A DNA stretch of 64,000 bases from Alkalihalobacillus sp. TS-13 (GCF_019720915.1 NZ_JAHKSI010000008.1:1-64000); one strand, 5' to 3'. Shown: positions 9,679 through 19,790, counted from the first letter of the stretch. Made by a program: numbers and translations. Notes: generated by a model from the letters alone, not told the origin.

Positions 9679-11206
9679 TGTCTTTGACACAACCCTAAGA
9701 GACGGTGAACAATCAGCTGGCGTCAATCTAAACCACCTTGAGAAACTTGAAATCGCTCATCAATTAGAACGTTTGGGCGTCGATATCATTGAAGCCGGCT
9801 TTCCGGCAGCGTCCAAAGGGGATCTGCAATCAGTCAAACGGATTGCGGAATCTGTGAAAAACAGTTCGGTGACGGGGCTTGCCCGTGCGAACCGCAAAGA
9901 CATCGACGCAGCTTGGGAGGCGTTGAAAGGATCGGCTGAACCAAGACTCCATGTGTTTCTTGCGACATCACCGATCCACATGACCTACAAGCTGAAAATG
10001 ACGACAGATCAGGTCCTTGAAAAAGCTGTAGAGACGGTTAAATATGCGAAAAAGAATTTTACACATGTCCAATGGTCAGCGGAAGATGCGTGCCGTTCAG
10101 ACAAACACTTTCTCGTAAAGATCATCACGGAGGTCATTAATGCAGGCGCGACAGTCATCAACCTTCCTGATACGGTCGGCTACATGACGCCTGAGGAATA
10201 CGGCGGACTGTTCCGGTTCATTAAGGAGAACGTACCGAACGTCGATAAGGTAAAACTTTCGGCACACTGCCACAATGATCTCGGGATGGCTACAGCCAAT
10301 ACACTCGCCGCGATTGAAAATGGAGCAGATCAGGTCGAAGGAACGATTAATGCAATCGGTGAAAGAGCCGGAAATACTGGTCTTGAAGAAATCGCCGTTG
10401 CGCTTCATATCCGGGACGATTTTTACAGGGCGAAGACAGGTTTGAAACTTGATGAATTGAAACGTACGAGCAACCTTGTCAGCAAGCTTACCGGAATGAA
10501 TGTACCCGGAAACAAAGCAGTTGTCGGAAACAACGCATTCGCCCATGAATCAGGAATCCATCAAGACGGTATGTTGAAGGAGAAAACGACGTACGAAATC
10601 ATCAGTCCAGAGTTAATCGGCGTACAGACCAACCGCCTTGTGCTAGGAAAGCATTCCGGACGCCATGCTTTCAAAAACAAAGTGAAGGACATGGGCTTCG
10701 AATTGACGGATCAGAAGCTGAACGAAGCGTTCCAGATGTTCAAGGATCTCGCTGACAAGAAGAAAGAAGTATCCGACGATGATATCTTCGCTCTCCTCAT
10801 GGAGAAGCAGACCGAAGCGGAAGGCGTACCAACTTACGACTTGAAGAGCTTGCAAGTGCAATACGGGATGGATAACATTCCAACCGCGACGATTGCAGTC
10901 GTGAAACCGGATGGCACTTATACCCAGGAAGCGGCGACAGGCTTCGGCAGTGTCGAAGCGATCTATAACACGATCGAGAAGCTCGTTGAAGATTCAATCG
11001 TTCTACTCGACTACAAGATCCACTCTGTCGGCGGAGGACGAGATGCACTGGCAGAGGTTTATGTACAAGTCAAATACAATGACGTCCAATCAAGTGGACG
11101 AGGAACTGCCCAGGATGTACTCGAAGCATCGGCAAGAGCATACCTGGATGCAGTCAACAGGGTTCGAAACGTACACCAACGCGAAAAGAAAAAAGCGTCT
11201 GTGTAA
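9665..11206 (+). CDS. leuA: 2-isopropylmalate synthase
   Basis: Joins acetyl-CoA to 2-oxoisovalerate, the committed step to leucine. 513 residues. The TIM-barrel signature [15 protein letters not shown] is at the N-terminus, and the metal-binding [15 protein letters not shown] lies near residue 200. A C-terminal allosteric domain follows, as expected for a leucine-inhibited enzyme. It starts with GTG at 9665 inside the end of ilvC, with AAAGGAAG upstream. The 271-base gap to leuB holds inverted 52-bp repeats. Confidence 0.96.
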   Translation: MAKIDVFDTTLRDGEQSAGVNLNHLEKLEIAHQLERLGVDIIEAGFPAASKGDLQSVKRIAESVKNSSVTGLARANRKDIDAAWEALKGSAEPRLHVFLATSPIHMTYKLKMTTDQVLEKAVETVKYAKKNFTHVQWSAEDACRSDKHFLVKIITEVINAGATVINLPDTVGYMTPEEYGGLFRFIKENVPNVDKVKLSAHCHNDLGMATANTLAAIENGADQVEGTINAIGERAGNTGLEEIAVALHIRDDFYRAKTGLKLDELKRTSNLVSKLTGMNVPGNKAVVGNNAFAHESGIHQDGMLKEKTTYEIISPELIGVQTNRLVLGKHSGRHAFKNKVKDMGFELTDQKLNEAFQMFKDLADKKKEVSDDDIFALLMEKQTEAEGVPTYDLKSLQVQYGMDNIPTATIAVVKPDGTYTQEAATGFGSVEAIYNTIEKLVEDSIVLLDYKIHSVGGGRDALAEVYVQVKYNDVQSSGRGTAQDVLEASARAYLDAVNRVRNVHQREKKKASV

Positions 11207-11242
11207 GTAAAAATAGCTAAAGATTAGGCCTATTGGAAAATA

Positions 11243-11430
11243 ACGGACATGAGAGACCTTATCTTTGGCAAAGAAGGTGTGATTCCAAACATTAGCGGAC
11301 ATGAGAGACCTTATCTGTGACAAAACGGGTTGTTTTCCGATAATTTCAGGTAAATAAGGTCTCTGGTGTCCTCTAAACCTTCGAAAAAGTGGTTTTGGTC
11401 AAGAATAAGGCCTCTGGTGTCCACTAAAAT
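11243..11430. repeat. Inverted 52-bp repeats between leuA and leuB
   Basis: Two direct copies of GGACATGAGAGACCTTAT begin at 11245 and 11297, exactly 52 apart. Two inverted copies (ATAAGGTCTCTGGTGTCC type) follow at 11354 and about 11405, 51 apart. Inner arms 11297-11314 and 11354-11371 pair at 16 of 18 positions, so the leuA-leuB transcript can form a long double stem. There is no T run, so it need not terminate. Confidence 0.85.
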
Positions 11431-11477
11431 TAAGTAAATTCAGTAATACAACTAAACTTTTAAAAAATGGAGGGATT

Positions 11478-12593
11478 ATGATGAAAAAGCAAGTGGCAGT
11501 ACTACCAGGTGATGGGATCGGGCAAGAAGTCATGAATGGGGCACTTGAAGTGTTAAAAGCTGTCGAAGACCACTATGGACATCAATTCAAGGTTGTTCAA
11601 GCAGATATTGGTGGTGTTGCCATTGATCATCATGGCACTCCTCTCCCTAAGGAAACACTTGAAGCCTGTAAACAAAGCGATGCCGTCCTACTCGGTGCAG
11701 TAGGCGGACCGAAATGGAACGATGTACCTGTGGAAATCCGCCCTGAGAAAGGTTTACTAGGAATCCGCAAAGAGCTGGGGTTGTTCGGCAACCTTCGTCC
11801 AATCAAGACATTTGAAGCTCTTGTTGACGCTTCACCATTGAAACAGAGTGTCGTCCAGGGTGTCGATTTCATCATCGTCAGGGAATTGACCGGCGGCCTT
11901 TATTTCGGTGAACCAAGAGAACGAAGAGGAAAGAATCAGGAAGTTGCTGTTGATACGCTCCGATACGAGAAGAAGGAGATCGAGAAGGTCGTCCGCAAAG
12001 CATTCGAACTTGCCTCCAAACGTCGGAAGAAGCTAACTTCCGTTGATAAAGCGAATGTGTTGGAATCAAGCAGGATGTGGAGAGAGGTCGTTGATCAGAT
12101 CGCACCGGAATATCCGGATGTAGAAGTCGAACATCTTCTTGTAGATGTCGCAGCTATGAAACTCATTTATCAACCGAACCAATTCGATGTTATGGTGACG
12201 GAGAACATGTTCGGAGACATCCTTAGTGATGAAGCCTCCATGTTGACCGGTTCACTAGGAATGCTTCCATCCGCTAGTTTAAGAGAAGACGATTTCGGAC
12301 TCTATGAACCTGTCCACGGTTCAGCCCCTGATATTGCTGGTAAAGGGCAGGCGAATCCACTCGGAATGGTATTATCTGTTGCGATGATGCTGCGCCACTC
12401 TTTCGGGATGAAAGAAGAGGCGGATATGGTTGAAGCTGCCGTTGAGGAAATCCTTCGTACTGGGGCACGTACAGCAGACTTGGCAGGCAATCAAATCGTT
12501 CCTGTTTCGAAAACGAAAGAAATGATCGACTTAGTCGTCGAACAAATGAAGCCGAATTATGCGATGTCAGGAATCTTAGCGGCATATTTGTAA
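11478..12593 (+). CDS. leuB: 3-isopropylmalate dehydrogenase
   Basis: NAD-dependent oxidation and decarboxylation of 3-isopropylmalate in leucine synthesis. 371 residues, with the isocitrate/isopropylmalate dehydrogenase family marks: GDGIGQEV near the start, VRELTGGLYFGEPR, and TENMFGDILSDEASMLTGSLG with metal-binding aspartates. GGAGGG lies 5-8 bases before tandem ATG codons at 11478 and 11481; either could be the start. It is separated from leuC by 192 bases that contain a degenerate dispersed repeat. Confidence 0.96.
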   Translation: MMKKQVAVLPGDGIGQEVMNGALEVLKAVEDHYGHQFKVVQADIGGVAIDHHGTPLPKETLEACKQSDAVLLGAVGGPKWNDVPVEIRPEKGLLGIRKELGLFGNLRPIKTFEALVDASPLKQSVVQGVDFIIVRELTGGLYFGEPRERRGKNQEVAVDTLRYEKKEIEKVVRKAFELASKRRKKLTSVDKANVLESSRMWREVVDQIAPEYPDVEVEHLLVDVAAMKLIYQPNQFDVMVTENMFGDILSDEASMLTGSLGMLPSASLREDDFGLYEPVHGSAPDIAGKGQANPLGMVLSVAMMLRHSFGMKEEADMVEAAVEEILRTGARTADLAGNQIVPVSKTKEMIDLVVEQMKPNYAMSGILAAYL

Positions 12594-12607
12594 GAAGGCT
12601 ATCTTCT

Positions 12608-12740
12608 AAAAGTTTGTTGCTGATGGAATGTTGTCAAGGAAGTTGCTGGAGGCTTATGACAATGGAAACATGCGAGACTCCTGCGGGACAGCAAGCTAAG
12701 CGAGTATATTTCCAAACTCAAAACAAAACAACAATCTATG
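12608..12740. repeat. Dispersed Bacillaceae repeat, copy 3 (truncated)
   Basis: The segment GCGAGACTCCTGCGGGACAG with GCAAGCTAAGCGAG resembles the other copies, while GTTTGTTG at the left and CAAAACAAC at the right form imperfect ends. It fills the leuB-leuC gap and carries no terminator. Confidence 0.6.
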
Positions 12741-12785
12741 CGAAAAAACGCGAAAGAATGACACTGTTCAGTGGAGGAAATTGAA

Positions 12786-14198
12786 GTGAAACCAAAAAAT
12801 ATCATTGAAAAGTTGTGGGAGGAACATATCGTCTATCAGGAAAGCGGCAAGCCGGATCTGCTTTACATCGATCTCCACCTGGTTCATGAAGTGACATCTC
12901 CCCAAGCCTTTGAAGGTCTGAGACTGAAGGAGCGACCGGTGAGACGTCCTGATCTGACTTTCGCTACGATGGATCACAATGTTCCGACTCTTAATCGGAC
13001 AGTGATCAAAGACGAGGTGGCAAAGACCCAGATGACCAGGCTCGAGGAAAATTGTAAGGAATTCGGGATCGAGCTTGCAGATATCCACCATCCGGATCAA
13101 GGAATCGTCCATGTAATCGGACCAGAACTTGGTCTGACGCAACCGGGTAAAACGATCGTGTGTGGAGACAGCCATACCTCCACGCACGGTGCTTTCGGAG
13201 CTCTGGCCTTCGGGATCGGGACGAGTGAGGTCGAACATGTCCTCGCTACCCAGACATTGTGGCAAGCCAGACCGAAAACACTGCAGATCGAAGTCACAGG
13301 AAAACTCGGTTTCGGTGTCACAGCAAAGGATCTGATTCTCGGTATCATTGCGAAGTTCGGAGTCGGTGTAGGAGCAGGGCATGTCATCGAATTCACAGGA
13401 GAAGCAATCAGAAATCTCTCGATGGAAGAGAGGATGACAGTCTGCAACATGTCGATCGAAGCAGGTGCTAAAGCCGGAATTATCAGCCCTGACGAAGTTA
13501 CATTCGATTATTTGGAAGGAAAGCGCCATGTTCCAAATGGAGACCGTTTCATGGCATCCATTGAGAAATGGAAGTCATTCGCAACGGATGAAGGAGCAAG
13601 CTATGACAAAACGCTTCAAATCGATGGTGCTGAAATCGAGCCTCAAGTGACATGGGGGACGAATCCTTCGATGGGCATCGGTATCAGTGATCAAGTACCT
13701 TCGCCAGATCAGTATGACAGGAAATCTGATCAGGAAGCCGTGCAAAGAGCCCTTACCTATATGGATCTTATAGGTGGAACGAAAATTGAGGAAGTTTCGA
13801 TCGATTTCGTCTTCATCGGGTCCTGTACCAATTCACGGTTAAGTGACCTTCGGGCAGCAGCCGAGGTTGTGAAGGGACGTAAGGTCAAAAGGAGTGTCAC
13901 AGCTCTTGTCGTTCCGGGTTCACAATCAGTCAAAAACCAGGCAGAGCAAGAAGGTTTGCACGAAGTTTTCCAGGATGCTGGTTTTGAATGGCGCGAGTCC
14001 GGGTGCAGCATGTGCCTCGCCATGAATGATGACATCGTCCCGCCTGGAAAACGATGTGCGTCGACGTCGAACCGTAACTTTGAGGGACGGCAAGGGAATG
14101 GCGCAAGAACACATCTTGTCAGTCCGGCAATGGCTGCGGCAGCAGCGATCGAAGGCCGTTTTACAGATGTTCGTGAAATGATGTCAGTAGTACACTAG
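12786..14198 (+). CDS. leuC: 3-isopropylmalate dehydratase large subunit
   Basis: An aconitase-family subunit that, with LeuD, isomerises 2- to 3-isopropylmalate on a 4Fe-4S cluster. About 470 residues. Cluster cysteines are visible in [14 protein letters not shown] and [13 protein letters not shown], and [19 protein letters not shown] closes the domain. The frame is open from a GTG at 12771, but GGAGG at 12773-12777 selects the GTG at 12786, giving [14 protein letters not shown], which lines up with the family N-terminus. leuD starts 14 bases after its stop. Confidence 0.95.
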   Translation: MKPKNIIEKLWEEHIVYQESGKPDLLYIDLHLVHEVTSPQAFEGLRLKERPVRRPDLTFATMDHNVPTLNRTVIKDEVAKTQMTRLEENCKEFGIELADIHHPDQGIVHVIGPELGLTQPGKTIVCGDSHTSTHGAFGALAFGIGTSEVEHVLATQTLWQARPKTLQIEVTGKLGFGVTAKDLILGIIAKFGVGVGAGHVIEFTGEAIRNLSMEERMTVCNMSIEAGAKAGIISPDEVTFDYLEGKRHVPNGDRFMASIEKWKSFATDEGASYDKTLQIDGAEIEPQVTWGTNPSMGIGISDQVPSPDQYDRKSDQEAVQRALTYMDLIGGTKIEEVSIDFVFIGSCTNSRLSDLRAAAEVVKGRKVKRSVTALVVPGSQSVKNQAEQEGLHEVFQDAGFEWRESGCSMCLAMNDDIVPPGKRCASTSNRNFEGRQGNGARTHLVSPAMAAAAAIEGRFTDVREMMSVVH

Positions 14199-14212
14199 AG
14201 GAAGTGAGAATC

Positions 14213-14800
14213 ATGAAAGGAATCCGTGAAATCAGTGGGAAGGTTTTTCCGTTAAACAGGGACAATGTTGATACTGACCAGATCATCCCGAAGCAATTTC
14301 TGAAAAAGATCGATCGCCAGGGATTCGGCAAGTTCCTTTTCTATCATTGGCGATATGACGACGATGGATCGTTGCGAAGTGATTTCCATTTGGATGATGC
14401 GAAATATTCAGGAGCCTCGGTACTGGTCGGAGGCGAGAACTTCGGTTGCGGTTCATCAAGAGAGCATGCGCCATGGGCTCTGCAGGACTTCGGATTTGAT
14501 GTGGTCATCGCACCGAGCTTTGCAGACATTTTTTACAACAATTGTTTGAAGAACGGGATGTTACCGATTAGGTTGAGCCATCAGGAAGTCAAGAGGTTGC
14601 TCGAAAAAGGATTGCAATCGGATTATACGTTATCCGTAAATCTAGAGGAACAATCCATCCGTGATACAGAAGGCTTCGAATCATCATTTGACATCGATCC
14701 TTACTGGAAAGAGATGCTGTTGAACGGATGGGATGAAATATCGATCACCCTCACCTATGAGGAGCAGATCGAACAATATGAAAAATCAAGACAGGAGTGA
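14213..14800 (+). CDS. leuD: 3-isopropylmalate dehydratase small subunit
   Basis: The swivelling-domain partner of LeuC. 195 residues against 199 in B. subtilis. NRDNVDTDQIIPKQFL near the start and GGENFGCGSSREHAPWAL in the middle are the substrate-binding signatures. AGAGGAAGTGA places the start at the ATG at 14213, not the GTG at 14204. Its stop overlaps the next gene by four bases (GTGA). Confidence 0.95.
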   Translation: MKGIREISGKVFPLNRDNVDTDQIIPKQFLKKIDRQGFGKFLFYHWRYDDDGSLRSDFHLDDAKYSGASVLVGGENFGCGSSREHAPWALQDFGFDVVIAPSFADIFYNNCLKNGMLPIRLSHQEVKRLLEKGLQSDYTLSVNLEEQSIRDTEGFESSFDIDPYWKEMLLNGWDEISITLTYEEQIEQYEKSRQE

Positions 14801-15810
14801 AGTGTGTTGGGAATTTCTTAAATGGAACTGAGATCGTAAAAGCAGTAGAAAATTTGATGCATGACGTCCACAGGACACCTTTGAAACAGTCGAAAACCAT
14901 AAACCGTCTAACAGGCCGTCAAGTCTTTTTAAAAATGGAGAATCAGCAACGGACCGGCTCTTTCAAATTGCGTGGTGCGTTGAATAAGATCTGTTCATTG
15001 ACAAAGGAAGAGGCTTCACGTGGAATCGTTTGTGCTTCAGCAGGCAACCATGCACAAGGGGTGGCGCTTGCAGCTTCGGAAAGAGGGATTTCAGCTAAAA
15101 TCTTCATGCCGAAAAAGACGCCCCTCGCTAAAGTGGAAGCGACGAAATCGTATGGTGCAGAGATCAAGCTGACAGGTGAGACGTATCAGGAAGCTTTTAC
15201 AGCTGCTAGTGAAGATATGCTTGCGAACGGATCTACCTTCGTCCATGCCTTTGATGATGAGAAAGTGATGGCCGGACAGGGAACAATCGCATTAGAAATG
15301 ATGCAGCAATGTCCGGATTTGGAGGCGATCGTCGTACCAGTCGGAGGTGGAGGATTGATTGCTGGCATAGCTGTAGCAGCCAAGACCTTTCATCCCCAGT
15401 TGAAGGTGATCGGGGTACAATCACAAGGAGCCCCCGCAACATACAACCAGTTCACAGGGAAGAACACAGGATACATGAACCAGGCGAAAAGCATCGCGGA
15501 TGGGATCGTGGTGAAAAAACCTGGGAAGCACACATATCCAGTCATTGAACAATTCGTCGATGAAATGGTGACGGTAAGTGATGAAGAAATCGCTTATGCC
15601 ATCATATTCATGCTCGAAAGAGAAAAGACGCTAGTTGAAGGAGCAGGTGCAGCAGCTGTTGCTTCTCTCCTATGCAACAAGATTGATGGTCAACGGAATA
15701 AGGTCGGCTGTATCGTTAGTGGAGGGAATGTCGATCTCAGTAAAATCGAACATTATAGGAAATTAAGCCATCAATTTCTGGATGAGAAACCGCTGACCTC
15801 AATGTCTTGA
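14797..15810 (+). CDS. ilvA: Threonine ammonia-lyase, short form without regulatory domain
   Basis: Makes 2-oxobutyrate from threonine, feeding isoleucine synthesis. 337 residues with SFKLRGALNK (PLP lysine), SAGNHAQGVALAA and PVGGGGLIAGIAVA. The protein ends where the catalytic domain ends; the ACT-like regulatory domain of the roughly 420-residue B. subtilis IlvA is absent, so it resembles the catabolic TdcB form. Being last in the operon argues for a biosynthetic role anyway. The GTG at 14797 overlaps the leuD stop; no better-placed start is in frame. Loss of isoleucine feedback is an inference. Confidence 0.9.
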   Translation: MKCVGNFLNGTEIVKAVENLMHDVHRTPLKQSKTINRLTGRQVFLKMENQQRTGSFKLRGALNKICSLTKEEASRGIVCASAGNHAQGVALAASERGISAKIFMPKKTPLAKVEATKSYGAEIKLTGETYQEAFTAASEDMLANGSTFVHAFDDEKVMAGQGTIALEMMQQCPDLEAIVVPVGGGGLIAGIAVAAKTFHPQLKVIGVQSQGAPATYNQFTGKNTGYMNQAKSIADGIVVKKPGKHTYPVIEQFVDEMVTVSDEEIAYAIIFMLEREKTLVEGAGAAAVASLLCNKIDGQRNKVGCIVSGGNVDLSKIEHYRKLSHQFLDEKPLTSMS

Positions 15811-15853
15811 ACTCGAACGATTGAGTGGGATTTTCATTGGAAGTAGGATAAAA

Positions 15854-15945
15854 TAAAGAAAACTTGGCAAAGCCAAGCCTTAAGCGTGGGCTGAGCCATT
15901 AGTTGCACTTATACTGAAGAAAGTATATTATACTTTCTTTAAGTG
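15854..15945 (-). repeat. Two-hairpin repeat element, copy A
   Basis: Read on the minus strand it has AAGAAAGTAT-region hairpin one, a middle with GGCTCAGCCCACGC, and hairpin two CTTGGC-TTT-GCCAAG. It is about 92 bp and lies just after ilvA. Related copies are at 19702, 20012, 20657 (partial) and 25419. Confidence 0.9.
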
Positions 15946-15955
15946 TAAATGTTAG

Positions 15956-15994
15956 AAAAAACCTTAGGAGTAAATGCCTAAGGTTTTTCTTTCG
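15956..15994 (+). terminator. Terminator of the ilv-leu operon
   Basis: AAAAACCTTAG, loop GAGTAAATGC, CTAAGGTTTTT, then further T-rich sequence. The 11-base stem is perfect. Confidence 0.9.
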
Positions 15995-16046
15995 CACGAT
16001 AGACTATAATGGAAAATAGATAGAGAACGGAAAGGGGTTGTATCCG

Positions 16047-17021
16047 ATGAAGGATGAATTCGAATGGATCGAGAGCATCACACCGAAAAAGAATCATCAG
16101 CCGACTATGATCGAAGGGATCGGGGATGACGCAGCACTCATCCGTCCGGAAACAGAGTTTGATGATATTTTATGTGTGGATACGAAGGTCGAAAACATCC
16201 ATTTCAGCCGTAAAACGATGAGTCCCTATCAAATCGGGTATAAAGCTTTAGCTGTAAACATCAGTGATGTTGCTGCTATGGGTGGTGCACCGAAGTTTTT
16301 TCTCGTATCGATTGCGATCCCTCAGGATTGGACAGAGGAAGAGCTTCAAGAGATCTACAGAGGGATGGAAGATCTTGCTGACAAATACACCGTTGATCTT
16401 ATCGGCGGGGATACGGTCTCTACCTCAGGTCCTCTCGTGGTTTCAGTGACCGCCCATGGCCGGGTCCAAAAAGACCGAAAGCTGTTGCGGAAAAATGCCC
16501 AGCAAGGTGATACCGTGTTTTTGACAGGTCCAGTCGGATTATCAGCGGCAGGACTGGAACTCCTGTTAGAGGATCAGGTTTCTGATGATTTCAAAAGTCT
16601 GCTCGATGCCCATCAGCTGCCTGAGCCGCAAGTAGGGGCGGGGTTGCTTCTCGCTGAGAGTGGGTTTAAAATTGCGTTAAACGATATTAGCGACGGACTA
16701 GCCAGTGAGTCGCATGAAATTGCTGAAGCCAGCCAGGTCCACATCCAACTTCGATATGATCAGCTTCCGGTGGTTGATGAATTCAATCACTTTACAGCTG
16801 GACAAGTGTTGGATTGGATGTTGTATGGAGGAGAAGATTTTCAATTAGTCGGTACCGTCCCGCGTGAAGACTGGCCAGCTCTGGAAAAGCTTTTCAGCGA
16901 AAACGGACAACCGCTCCATGAAATCGGCGAAGTAGTGGAAGGGAACAAAGGTGTCACCCTTCAAAAAGGTGATGATCTGATTCCGATTTCCAAAAAAGGT
17001 TATAATCATTTTAGTCAATGA
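16047..17021 (+). CDS. thiL: Thiamine-monophosphate kinase
   Basis: Phosphorylates thiamine monophosphate to the active cofactor TPP. 324 residues, usual size. PurM/AIR-synthase-like fold signatures: GIGDDAALI near residue 28 (ATP/Mg binding), VDTKVENIHF, and ALAVNISDVAAMGG. The frame reaches back to a TTG at 16038, but AAAGGGG at 16031-16037 fits the ATG at 16047. It begins the conserved thiL-tsaE-tsaB-rimI-tsaD cluster. It may support the TPP-using IlvB next door, though this cluster is found without ilvB in relatives. Confidence 0.95.
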   Translation: MKDEFEWIESITPKKNHQPTMIEGIGDDAALIRPETEFDDILCVDTKVENIHFSRKTMSPYQIGYKALAVNISDVAAMGGAPKFFLVSIAIPQDWTEEELQEIYRGMEDLADKYTVDLIGGDTVSTSGPLVVSVTAHGRVQKDRKLLRKNAQQGDTVFLTGPVGLSAAGLELLLEDQVSDDFKSLLDAHQLPEPQVGAGLLLAESGFKIALNDISDGLASESHEIAEASQVHIQLRYDQLPVVDEFNHFTAGQVLDWMLYGGEDFQLVGTVPREDWPALEKLFSENGQPLHEIGEVVEGNKGVTLQKGDDLIPISKKGYNHFSQ

Positions 17022-17037
17022 GAACCAGGTGATAGAA

Positions 17038-17508
17038 GTGGATACATTAAAAATCAGACTGATAAGTCCAGAAGAAACGATACAGTACGGAGCGCAGCTG
17101 GCGGAATTTTTGAAGCCAGGCGATGTCATCACATTAGAGGGTGACCTCGGTGCCGGAAAGACGACATTTACAAAAGGACTTGCGAAAGGGTTACATATCA
17201 AAAGGGTTGTGAAAAGCCCTACGTTCACGATCATCCGTGAATATAAAGGACGCCTACCGTTATATCATATGGACGTTTATCGTTTGGAAGACAGCGATGA
17301 AGACCTGGGTTTCGATGAGTATTTCGAAGGGGAGGGCGTAACGGTCGTCGAGTGGGCCCACCTCATCGAAGATTTTTTACCGGATGATCGGCTTGCAATC
17401 ACGATCCGCCGTCTAAGTGATGAAGAGCGTGAATTGACGATCGAACCGACAGGAGAACGTTCGAACAGCATATGTGAGGAGTTTAGGAATGAAAGCATTA
17501 GCGATTGA
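17038..17508 (+). CDS. tsaE: tRNA t6A biosynthesis ATPase TsaE (YdiB)
   Basis: An ATPase that works with TsaB and TsaD to place threonylcarbamoyl on A37 of ANN-decoding tRNAs. About 156 residues. The Walker A loop GDLGAGKTTFTKGLAKG and the family motifs KSPTFTIIREY, LYHMDVYRLE and VEWAHLI are all present. Two GTG codons are possible; AGGTGAT at 17026-17032 favours the one at 17038 over 17029. It overlaps tsaB by 20 bases. Confidence 0.94.
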   Translation: MDTLKIRLISPEETIQYGAQLAEFLKPGDVITLEGDLGAGKTTFTKGLAKGLHIKRVVKSPTFTIIREYKGRLPLYHMDVYRLEDSDEDLGFDEYFEGEGVTVVEWAHLIEDFLPDDRLAITIRRLSDEERELTIEPTGERSNSICEEFRNESISD

Positions 17509-18181
17509 TACATCCAACCTTGTCATGGGTGTTTCCGTGATATCCGATGGCATAATCGTCGGAGAATTGACGACGAATATGAAAAAGAACCATTCTGTAC
17601 GATTGATGCCGGCGATCGACAGTCTTTTGAAAGAAGTTGATATGACACCGAAAGAACTTGACCGCATCATTGTAGCGAAGGGTCCTGGATCTTTTACAGG
17701 TGTCCGGATCGGCGTTTCTGTGGCAAAAACGATGGCATGGTCGCTTGGCATTCCGGTTACTGGTGTATCAAGCCTTGAGGTCCTCGCCCAGAATGGGAAG
17801 TATTTTGATGGAGTGGTCTGCCCATTGTTCGACGGCAGGAGAGGGCAGATTTACACCGGTCTTTATGGGAATACGGAAGGACGATTCCAGCTTTTGGAGG
17901 AAGAGCGGATTGTCCAGCTGACCGAGTGGCTCGATCTGCTGAAGGAAGGGGCGGATAAGGTGTTGTTTTTAGGGAATGACCTTCCGCTTCATCAGGAGAA
18001 AATTGTAGAACGGTTTGGGGAGAGAGCTGTATTCGGACAAGCAGCCGATCATAGTCCTCGTTCTTCAGAGCTTGCTGCACTTGGTGTGGAACGAGAAGGA
18101 GAGGATCCTCACACCTTCACTCCAAGCTATTTGCGATTAGCTGAAGCAGAAGCCAAGTGGCTTGCGAACCAAAAGAAGTAG
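17489..18181 (+). CDS. tsaB: tRNA t6A biosynthesis protein TsaB
   Basis: Inactive TsaD paralogue that serves as the scaffold partner of TsaD in t6A synthesis. 230 residues. ALAIDTSNLVMGVSV and the loop VAKGPGSFTGVRIGVSVAKTMAW mark the ASKHA fold. TGAGGAG at 17474-17481 selects the ATG at 17489. It overlaps the end of tsaE and is followed within ten bases by rimI, so the cluster is tightly coupled. Confidence 0.94.
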   Translation: MKALAIDTSNLVMGVSVISDGIIVGELTTNMKKNHSVRLMPAIDSLLKEVDMTPKELDRIIVAKGPGSFTGVRIGVSVAKTMAWSLGIPVTGVSSLEVLAQNGKYFDGVVCPLFDGRRGQIYTGLYGNTEGRFQLLEEERIVQLTEWLDLLKEGADKVLFLGNDLPLHQEKIVERFGERAVFGQAADHSPRSSELAALGVEREGEDPHTFTPSYLRLAEAEAKWLANQKK

Positions 18182-18190
18182 GTGCCTGAA

Positions 18191-18640
18191 ATGGTAGAAA
18201 ATCTGACTTTTCGCGTCATGACATTGGACGACCTTGAAGACGTGTTGAAAATAGAAAAATCTTCTTTTCCTAATCCATGGAGCAGGGATGCATTTTACAA
18301 TGAGGTTGTGAACAATCAGTTCGCTACTTATCTGATTCTCGAGGTGGATGAACGACCGATCGGCTATTGTGGGATCTGGATCATCATTGACGAAGCGCAT
18401 ATCACCAACATCGCGATCATTCCTGAATTCAGAGGGAAGAAATACGGAGACGCACTGATGAAAAAAGCGATGGAACAAGCTCGGACAATGGGTGCCAAGA
18501 CGATGACACTCGAAGTCCGGTTAAACAATGTGGTCGCGCAACGGCTCTATCGCAAATATGGATTCGAAAACGGCGGCATCCGGAAAAACTATTACACGGA
18601 TAATGGAGAAGATGCATTAGTAATGTGGGTGAATTTATAA
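18191..18640 (+). CDS. rimI: Ribosomal protein S18-alanine N-acetyltransferase
   Basis: A GNAT acetyltransferase of about 149 residues expected to acetylate the N-terminal alanine of ribosomal protein S18. The acetyl-CoA loop is in [15 protein letters not shown], and [20 protein letters not shown] is the RimI C-terminal mark. A GTG at 18182 is also in frame, but the AGTAGGTG overlapping the tsaB stop fits the ATG at 18191. Its TAA stop shares one base with the tsaD start. Confidence 0.93.
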   Translation: MVENLTFRVMTLDDLEDVLKIEKSSFPNPWSRDAFYNEVVNNQFATYLILEVDERPIGYCGIWIIIDEAHITNIAIIPEFRGKKYGDALMKKAMEQARTMGAKTMTLEVRLNNVVAQRLYRKYGFENGGIRKNYYTDNGEDALVMWVNL

Positions 18641-19653
18641 TGCAGAAAAAAGATGAAATCATATTAGGAATTGAAACGAGCTGTGACGAGACAGCAGCGG
18701 CCATTGTAAAAAATGGAACGGAGCTGCTTTCGAACGTCGTCGCCTCACAAATTGAAAGCCATAAGCGGTTCGGCGGTGTAGTACCGGAAATTGCGTCCCG
18801 CCACCATGTTGAACAGATCACGATTGTCATCGAAGAAGCGATGAAGGAAGCAGACGTCGGTTTCGAAGATTTGTCTGCAATCGCTGTGACGGAAGGCCCT
18901 GGTTTGGTCGGTGCATTGTTGATCGGGGTCAATTCAGCGAAAGCACTCGCTTTAGCGCATGACATACCGCTTGTATCGGTTCATCATATCGCAGGTCATA
19001 TTTACGCGAATCGCTTGCAGGAACCGATGGAAGAGTTCCCGTTGTTGGCGCTGGTCGTTTCGGGCGGTCATACTGAATTGATTTTGATGCAGGAGCATGG
19101 TTCCTATGAAATTATCGGGGAAACCCGTGATGACGCTGCTGGTGAAGCGTATGACAAGGTTGCTCGTACATTGAAGCTTCCATATCCGGGCGGTCCGCAT
19201 ATCGATAAAATGGCAGCAGAAGGCTCGGCGGTCATTGATCTTCCGAGGGCCTGGCTCGAAGCAGATTCGTTCGACTTCAGCTTCAGCGGTCTGAAATCTG
19301 CGGTGATCAACACGCTTCACAATGCTTCGCAACGCGGGGAAGAGATCAACCCTAATGATCTTGCCGCAAGCTTCCAGGAGAGTGTCATCGACGTTCTTGT
19401 CGAGAAGACTTTTCGGGCCGCTCAAGAGTACGGAGTGAAACAAGTTGTCGTAGCAGGTGGAGTAGCAGCGAATAGAGGATTGCGGGAACGGCTGACAGGG
19501 CGGTTTGCCGAGGCAGGGATCAGGTTGTCGGTCCCGCCATTATGGTTATGTACTGATAATGCGGCGATGATTGCTGCAGCAGGCTCGATCGAGTACCAAA
19601 AAGGAAAACGCGCTGATATGAAGCTCAATGGTAACCCAGGATTGGAGCTTTAG
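18640..19653 (+). CDS. tsaD: tRNA t6A transferase TsaD (Gcp)
   Basis: The catalytic subunit for t6A37 formation, transferring threonylcarbamoyl from its adenylate. 337 residues. Metal-binding histidines are in [15 protein letters not shown]-site motifs are [22 protein letters not shown] and [12 protein letters not shown]. The ATG at 18640 follows directly from the rimI stop. It ends the cluster and is followed by a strong terminator and then a long spacer with DnaA boxes. B. subtilis has the same convergent tsaD/ydiF arrangement. Confidence 0.96.
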   Translation: MQKKDEIILGIETSCDETAAAIVKNGTELLSNVVASQIESHKRFGGVVPEIASRHHVEQITIVIEEAMKEADVGFEDLSAIAVTEGPGLVGALLIGVNSAKALALAHDIPLVSVHHIAGHIYANRLQEPMEEFPLLALVVSGGHTELILMQEHGSYEIIGETRDDAAGEAYDKVARTLKLPYPGGPHIDKMAAEGSAVIDLPRAWLEADSFDFSFSGLKSAVINTLHNASQRGEEINPNDLAASFQESVIDVLVEKTFRAAQEYGVKQVVVAGGVAANRGLRERLTGRFAEAGIRLSVPPLWLCTDNAAMIAAAGSIEYQKGKRADMKLNGNPGLEL

Positions 19654-19658
19654 TGGGG

Positions 19659-19698
19659 ACGGTTCTCATGCTTCCTGAGCATGAGAACCGTTTTTTTA
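19659..19698 (+). terminator. Terminator of the thiL-tsaD operon
   Basis: ACGGTTCTCATGCT, short loop, AGCATGAGAACCGT, then seven T. The stem is perfect. Confidence 0.93.
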
Positions 19699-19701
19699 TC
19701 A

Positions 19702-19790
19702 TTTAAAGAAAGTATAAAATACTTTCTTCAATATAAGGGCAACTAAAGCTCAGCCTGCGCCAAAGGCTTGGCTTTGCCAAGTTTTCTTTA
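19702..19790 (+). repeat. Two-hairpin repeat element, copy B
   Basis: AAGAAAGTAT-AAA-ATACTTTCTT (perfect 10-base stem), a middle with AGCTCAGCC, and CTTGGC-TTT-GCCAAG. Opposite orientation to copy A. The following TTAAAGAAAG looks like the start of a further broken copy. Confidence 0.92.

Noticed and set aside
12768-13529. 253-codon frame on the minus strand opposite leuC
   Set aside because: It is the shadow of a conserved gene; no ribosome site, and leuC is certain.
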